Of a stretch of 10,155 bases of DNA, positions 6,366-10,155 are shown piece after piece. The stretch is from an uncultured Eubacteriales bacterium (lineage in GTDB: Bacteria; Bacillota; Clostridia; Peptostreptococcales; Anaerovoracaceae), in assembly GCA_902793875.1 (NCBI GenBank), contig CADBFL010000050.1, positions 1-10,155 on the forward strand, in the 5' to 3' direction. Every line of letters starts with the position of its first letter. The stretch's first letter is position 1. The position numbers were made by a program, and so were the translations under genes. The notes below the pieces were generated by a model that was given only the letters and a program-made list of their open reading frames with translations, was not told the DNA's origin and did no database searches.

Positions 6366-9300
6366 GCGTTCTATTCGCACCAAATATACATTACTAACAG
6401 TATGCGCAATAATTGTTGCATTGATAATTGCAACTGTTATTGGAGTGGTGTCAATCAAGAATCTTGGAAATAAAGATGCAGAGCAGATGCTGAGCTTGGT
6501 TTGCACAACTGGTGCAAAGGAATTGGATTATTACTTTGAAGATGTTGAAGGCTCTGTGAAAACGGTTTCATCTCTTGTACAGAATAGTCTTGAAGATGCA
6601 TCGCCCGATCAACTTGAGAGTCAGGTCGAGCATTCGCGCGATCTGTTTGGAGAGATCGCATACAACACAAAGGGCGTCCGAACTTACTACTTCAGAATAG
6701 ATCCTAAAGTATCTGATACTGTAAAAGGCTTCTGGTATGTAAATCAGGAGGGTAAAGGCTTTCAGGAGCATGAAGTAACTGATATCACAGAATACGACAC
6801 CAATGACACTTCTCAACTTGTCTGGTTTACTGTTCCAAAAGCAACCGGAGAAGGAATATGGCTCCCTCCTTATTACACTGAAAACCTTGGGGAATTGGTA
6901 ATATCTTACAATGTGCCAGTATACTATAAGGACGTGTTTGTAGGAGTCATTGGCATTGAGATCGACTATGCGATGCTGGCTCGTGAAGTTGAAAATATCT
7001 CTGTCTTTAAGAGCGGGTACGCCTTCATTCTTGATGAAGATTCAAATGTCATCTATCATCCGCAAATCGATGCTTCAAACCTCATGAATCAGGATGCAGC
7101 GGCAATCCCTGATGAACTACATAGTGATGATAAACTAATCAAATATGAATTCAATGGTGTTGAGAAAGAAGCAGTCTGGCAACCGCTTCGTAATGGAATG
7201 CGTCTTTATGTAACAGTGCCGGTCTCAGAATTCAACAGAAGCTGGCGAGACATGGTGTGGAAGGTGATCCTCGTTTCTATAGTTATTCTGGTGCTTATCA
7301 GCCTTATCTTCCTTCGCTTAACTGGTAGACTCACAAAACCACTCGTAGAACTTACCGAGGCTGCCAAACAGGTGGATCAGGGAAACTATGATTTGGAACT
7401 GACGTACAAAGAAGATGATGAACTTGGCAGTCTGACGAAAACATTTGAACAACTTATAGGACATACAAGGGAACATATAGGCAGTCTGAATAAAAAGGTC
7501 TTTATTGATCAGCTCACATCGATCCGAAACAGAAGAGGATATGAGCATTATATTAGGGAACTGCAGGAGCAAATAAACGATCAGAAAGAGAAAGTTGAAT
7601 TTGCTATCGCTGTATTTGACTGTGACAACCTAAAGCGGATAAATGATGAATACGGGCATGAAAAAGGAGATATCTATCTGAAAGCTTCGACCGATCTGAT
7701 ATGTCAGGTATTCAGCCACAGTCCGGTATTCAGGATCGGTGGGGACGAGTTCGCTGTTATCCTGCAGAATGACGATTATGCTGCTATGGATGAACTGTTC
7801 AGTATGTTCAGAAAAACCGAAGCAGGAATAAATGAAGCAGCTGAGAACCCGTGGGATGAAATTGGCATAACTTTCGGGCTGGCTGTTTATGACCCTGCGA
7901 TAGATCTAACTGTAGTTGATGTGGCACGCCGGGCCGATCAGATGATGTATGAGAACAAGCGCCTCCGTAAAGAAGGCAATATCATGACCACTGAGGATGA
8001 GATGGCTCTGGGTGTGAACATATCCAAATATGTAATAGAAAACATCGACAGGGCGATAGAAAACAATTGGATAAAGGTCTATTATCAGCCTGCTATCCGA
8101 TCACTGACCGGAGCGTTATGCAGCATGGAATCACTGGCGCGATGGGACGATCCGGAAATAGGGTTCCTTACTCCGGACCAGTTTATAGGAGCTCTCGAGA
8201 AGAGCCGTCAGATCTATAAGCTTGACCGTTTTGTCGTGGAACAGGCCTGCTCTGATCTTCGTGATCGGATGCTGCAGGGAAAGCCCGTCGTTCCTGTATC
8301 CATAAACTGCTCCCGTCTTGATTTCACATTATGCGACATGGTCGGTATTGTGGAGCAGGCAGTGACAGACTATGAAATCCCGAGAAAGTATATAAATATC
8401 GAAGTAACAGAGACCATGATCGCCTCAGATGAAATGCTGATGCGCCGTGTGATTGGTGCCTTTAAGGAGGCCGGATATGAAGTTTGGATTGATGACTTCG
8501 GCAGCGCGTATTCATCACTGACTCTGCTGAAAGATTATCAGTTCGATCTTCTGAAGCTGGATATGAACTTCCTGACATCATTTAACGAGAGGTCAAAGCA
8601 GATACTTTTGTCGATCATTCTCATGGCAAAAGAGCTGGGTATGAAGACTCTCGCTGAAGGAGTGGAAACAAAAGAGGAACTCGACTTCCTTAAGGAGATC
8701 GGATGCGGGAAAATACAGGGATATTATTATGGAAAACCTATGCCAATCGATGATATGTTTGCTCATCTGGAAGAGGAAGATGTCCCTATAGAGACATGGG
8801 AACAGGGCGTGTTCTATGAGAAGGCATGTATGCATATAAAGCCTACTGATGCGCCTCTTGAGATCGTTGAAGAATATGATGGACAGTTCAAAACTCTTTA
8901 TATGAACAGGGCCTATATGGAGCAGATATTCAGTGATTACCCTGACCTGGAAGAAGTCGATCAGAGGATTTATCATACCCCGTCTCCGCTTCTGCAGAAG
9001 TACCACAGTTTCGTAATTAAGATGAAAGAATCGCTGAAAGAGGAGACTTTCTATTATACAGGTGCCAGTAGTTATCTTCGTTTTATTGGCAAGGTGATCG
9101 CTGAGCACGAGGGGCATTATCTTATCAAAGGCTCGCTTATCAATCTTTCTTTGGAGGATGAAAGGGATAAGACGGAAGAACTGGATGTGAGACTTCGCGA
9201 ACTCAACCATGTGTTTGAGGCAGTACACCTTATGGATATCCGGAATGATCAGTTTATCCCGCAGATAGGTGAATACAAATTCTTCTCTGATTACGGTTCT

Positions 9301-9573
9301 GAAGATTTAGGGGTGCGGGGTAAACTGAATATTATCACGGAGAAAAGAATACGCCCTGATGAGAAAAATGCGTTTGCTAATTTTGTAGATTTAGATACTT
9401 TGCCTGAACGAGTCAAGAAAAGTGATCGGGGATTCGTTTCTTCAGTTTTTCATGTATTGCAGGAAAATGGTGGCTATATGCCAGAAGAAATCATACTAAT
9501 GCCGGTACCGGGTTCAGGAGGGGATGAGTATTTATTCTGTTCAAAGCTGTATATCGAAAAAGATTACCATTGA
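6364..9573 (+). CDS. Membrane c-di-GMP enzyme: Cache sensor, HAMP, GGDEF and EAL domains
   Basis: A 1069-residue bifunctional-type c-di-GMP protein. TM1 (about 8-30) and TM2 (about 299-318) flank an extracellular Cache-type sensor with typical WLPPYYT and ISYNVPVYYKD strings and GVIGIEID near 194-201. A HAMP linker follows (about 319-372). The GGDEF domain (about 380-540) has an intact GGDEF at 459-463, so diguanylate cyclase activity is possible; no RxxD inhibitory site is seen in the usual place just before it. The EAL domain (about 555-800) reads E589-S-L and keeps N648, E680, D710, D711, K731, E765 and Q785, so phosphodiesterase activity is also plausible; DDFGTGYSS is altered to DDFGSAYSS. 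Residues 800-1069 are an extra, unrecognised region, perhaps PAS-like sensor modules. The 5' third and the 3' end are AT-rich (roughly one-third GC in sampled stretches) against about 60% in the operon upstream, suggesting transfer. ATG 6364 follows GAGGTG by 7 bases. Confidence 0.92.
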   Translation: MRSIRTKYTLLTVCAIIVALIIATVIGVVSIKNLGNKDAEQMLSLVCTTGAKELDYYFEDVEGSVKTVSSLVQNSLEDASPDQLESQVEHSRDLFGEIAYNTKGVRTYYFRIDPKVSDTVKGFWYVNQEGKGFQEHEVTDITEYDTNDTSQLVWFTVPKATGEGIWLPPYYTENLGELVISYNVPVYYKDVFVGVIGIEIDYAMLAREVENISVFKSGYAFILDEDSNVIYHPQIDASNLMNQDAAAIPDELHSDDKLIKYEFNGVEKEAVWQPLRNGMRLYVTVPVSEFNRSWRDMVWKVILVSIVILVLISLIFLRLTGRLTKPLVELTEAAKQVDQGNYDLELTYKEDDELGSLTKTFEQLIGHTREHIGSLNKKVFIDQLTSIRNRRGYEHYIRELQEQINDQKEKVEFAIAVFDCDNLKRINDEYGHEKGDIYLKASTDLICQVFSHSPVFRIGGDEFAVILQNDDYAAMDELFSMFRKTEAGINEAAENPWDEIGITFGLAVYDPAIDLTVVDVARRADQMMYENKRLRKEGNIMTTEDEMALGVNISKYVIENIDRAIENNWIKVYYQPAIRSLTGALCSMESLARWDDPEIGFLTPDQFIGALEKSRQIYKLDRFVVEQACSDLRDRMLQGKPVVPVSINCSRLDFTLCDMVGIVEQAVTDYEIPRKYINIEVTETMIASDEMLMRRVIGAFKEAGYEVWIDDFGSAYSSLTLLKDYQFDLLKLDMNFLTSFNERSKQILLSIILMAKELGMKTLAEGVETKEELDFLKEIGCGKIQGYYYGKPMPIDDMFAHLEEEDVPIETWEQGVFYEKACMHIKPTDAPLEIVEEYDGQFKTLYMNRAYMEQIFSDYPDLEEVDQRIYHTPSPLLQKYHSFVIKMKESLKEETFYYTGASSYLRFIGKVIAEHEGHYLIKGSLINLSLEDERDKTEELDVRLRELNHVFEAVHLMDIRNDQFIPQIGEYKFFSDYGSEDLGVRGKLNIITEKRIRPDEKNAFANFVDLDTLPERVKKSDRGFVSSVFHVLQENGGYMPEEIILMPVPGSGGDEYLFCSKLYIEKDYH

Positions 9574-9664
9574 ATTATCTGCAAGAGTAATTTTACAGGT
9601 TTTTACATCTCAACTTCCCATCGACATTCCTGAAAATAATAATGCAGGCTATAGAGTAAACCAT

Positions 9665-9880
9665 ATGTTTTATAGGATTTCTCACGGGGCTCTTGTGAAA
9701 AAGGAGGCCGGGGAGCTTTCTCTTGAGGACGGCTTTGTGGCGGAGGATGAGAAGGGAAGAGGCTGGACCGGTGGTCTGATCGGCGGGCTGGCGGGTCTGC
9801 TGGGTGGTCCCGTGGGAGTGCTGGTCGGCATGGGTGCCGGAGCACTGATCGGTAACGCTACGGATGAAACAGGTATGTGA
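9665..9880 (+). pseudogene. Glycine-zipper DUF1269-like protein fragment, probably a gene remnant
   Basis: From about 9674 to 9877 the frame encodes ISHGALVKKEAGEL, then a Gly-rich membrane-like stretch (GGLIGGLAGLLGGPVGVL, GMGAGALIGNATDETG). This matches the middle of DUF1269-type glycine-zipper envelope or stress proteins, which are normally about 150-180 residues. The N-terminal third that precedes the ALVKK strand in that family is not recognisable: upstream in-frame sequence is AT-rich, unlike the GC-rich fragment, and merges into the end of the c-di-GMP gene. The C-terminal region is cut off by TGA 9878-9880. ATG 9665 has no good ribosome binding site. The frame stays open back to ATG 9524 inside the preceding gene, but AGGAGG there (9516-9521) is only two bases from that ATG. 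A decayed or truncated gene is the best reading; a short functional peptide cannot be excluded. Confidence 0.55.
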
Positions 9881-9981
9881 TGGTCTTTGACGAATTCAAT
9901 ATCCATGCCCAGAAGGAAGAGGAACTGAACATTGTAGATTGGGACAGGACTTATTTCCTGACAAAATATTACGTGCTCTGA
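9880..9981 (+). CDS. 33-residue ORF overlapping the end of the DUF1269-like fragment
   Basis: ATG 9880 overlaps the preceding TGA (TGATG) and the frame runs 33 codons to TGA 9979-9981. The peptide is acidic and aromatic at its C-terminus (NIVDWDRTYFLTKYYVL) with no signal or membrane segment. No good ribosome binding site precedes it, so expression would need translational coupling. It may instead be out-of-frame debris of the C-terminal part of the DUF1269-like gene, since the FDEF and VDWD spots loosely recall the acidic tail of that family. No function can be assigned. Confidence 0.2.
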   Translation: MVFDEFNIHAQKEEELNIVDWDRTYFLTKYYVL

Positions 9982-10069
9982 CAGGATAAACAGCTTTAGA
10001 TTATTTCAGCTTTCCCTGACTCCGGCGGGAGGACGGGTAACATCAAAAAATAGAAGGGAGAATAATAAA
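9982..10069 (+). other. Intergenic stretch before the last gene
   Basis: This 88-base gap holds a 7-base direct repeat CAGCTTT (9991-9997 and 10007-10013) and a short CTCC/GGAG dyad around 10019-10030 with no T-run after it. No convincing promoter or terminator is seen. AAGGGAG (10054-10060) is the ribosome binding site of the next gene, 9 bases before its ATG. Confidence 0.4.
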
Positions 10070-10155
10070 ATGGGTGCTGAGAATAATGCTGCAGGTATTA
10101 CTAATGACGAGAACATAGTGAGGGAGGCAGCAGAGAGAGTACAGGCGCTGTATGG
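10070..10155 (+). CDS. Start of an unrecognised gene (3' partial)
   Basis: ATG 10070 follows AAGGGAG (10054-10060) with a 9-base spacer and an A-rich leader, an excellent Bacillota initiation region. The frame is open for 28 complete codons to the window edge. The visible N-terminus begins MGAENNAAGITNDENIVREA and continues as a charged, probably helical segment with no signal peptide. That suggests a cytoplasmic protein, but too little is visible to assign a family. Confidence 0.6.
   Translation, partial: MGAENNAAGITNDENIVREAAERVQALY

Noticed and set aside
9524..9664. ATG 9524 as the start of the DUF1269-like gene
   Set aside because: AGGAGG is only two bases away, the first 45 or so residues match nothing in the family, and 50 bases overlap the c-di-GMP gene.
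9991..10013. CAGCTTT direct repeat as an insertion target duplication or attachment site
   Set aside because: The copies are only nine bases apart, with no element between them.

Overview
The window looks like chromosomal DNA from an anaerobic Bacillota bacterium, most likely a Clostridia-type gut or oral organism. This is inferred from flavin/iron-sulfur oxidoreductases, strong GGAGG-type ribosome binding sites, a TTGTGT/TAGAAT-like promoter, heavy use of AGA/AGG and ATA codons in otherwise GC-rich genes, and a GT4 and CDF family style typical of Clostridia. Everything recognisable lies on the + strand. No tRNA, rRNA, CRISPR array, transposase or IS end was seen.

Layout. (1) Positions 1-822 hold the 3' end of a FAD/NAD(P)-dependent oxidoreductase with a C-terminal 4Fe-4S motif, closed by an intrinsic terminator (851-879). 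(2) Positions 823-992 are a regulatory gap with the terminator, an 8-G tract, a plausible promoter and two abutting perfect palindromes just upstream of a strong ribosome binding site. (3) Positions 993-6301 form a tight four-gene operon: a phytoene-desaturase-like FAD oxidoreductase, a ferredoxin reductase fused to a 2Fe-2S ferredoxin, a GT4 glycosyltransferase and a cation diffusion facilitator. The junctions are a 1-base gap and two ATGA overlaps. (4) Positions 6302-6363 are AT-rich and contain two inverted repeats, one of which folds the start codon of the next gene into a hairpin. (5) Positions 6364-9573 encode a 1069-residue membrane Cache-HAMP-GGDEF-EAL c-di-GMP enzyme with a long C-terminal extension. 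Much of it is AT-rich compared with its neighbours. (6) Positions 9574-10069 hold no intact gene. They contain a GC-rich fragment of a glycine-zipper DUF1269-like protein, an overlapping 33-codon ORF, then about 90 bases with nothing firm. (7) A new gene with a good ribosome binding site starts at 10070 and runs off the window.

How the genes may work together. In the operon, the reductase/ferredoxin could pass electrons from NAD(P)H to the desaturase-like flavoenzyme. The substrate is unknown but is probably a hydrophobic isoprenoid or lipid. The glycosyltransferase could then glycosylate a lipid, and the CDF protein exports a divalent metal. No prenyl synthase is visible, so a carotenoid pathway is not established. 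The c-di-GMP gene appears to be a separate, possibly acquired unit. Its right-hand side adjoins a decayed DUF1269-like gene, which fits an old insertion or rearrangement at that point.
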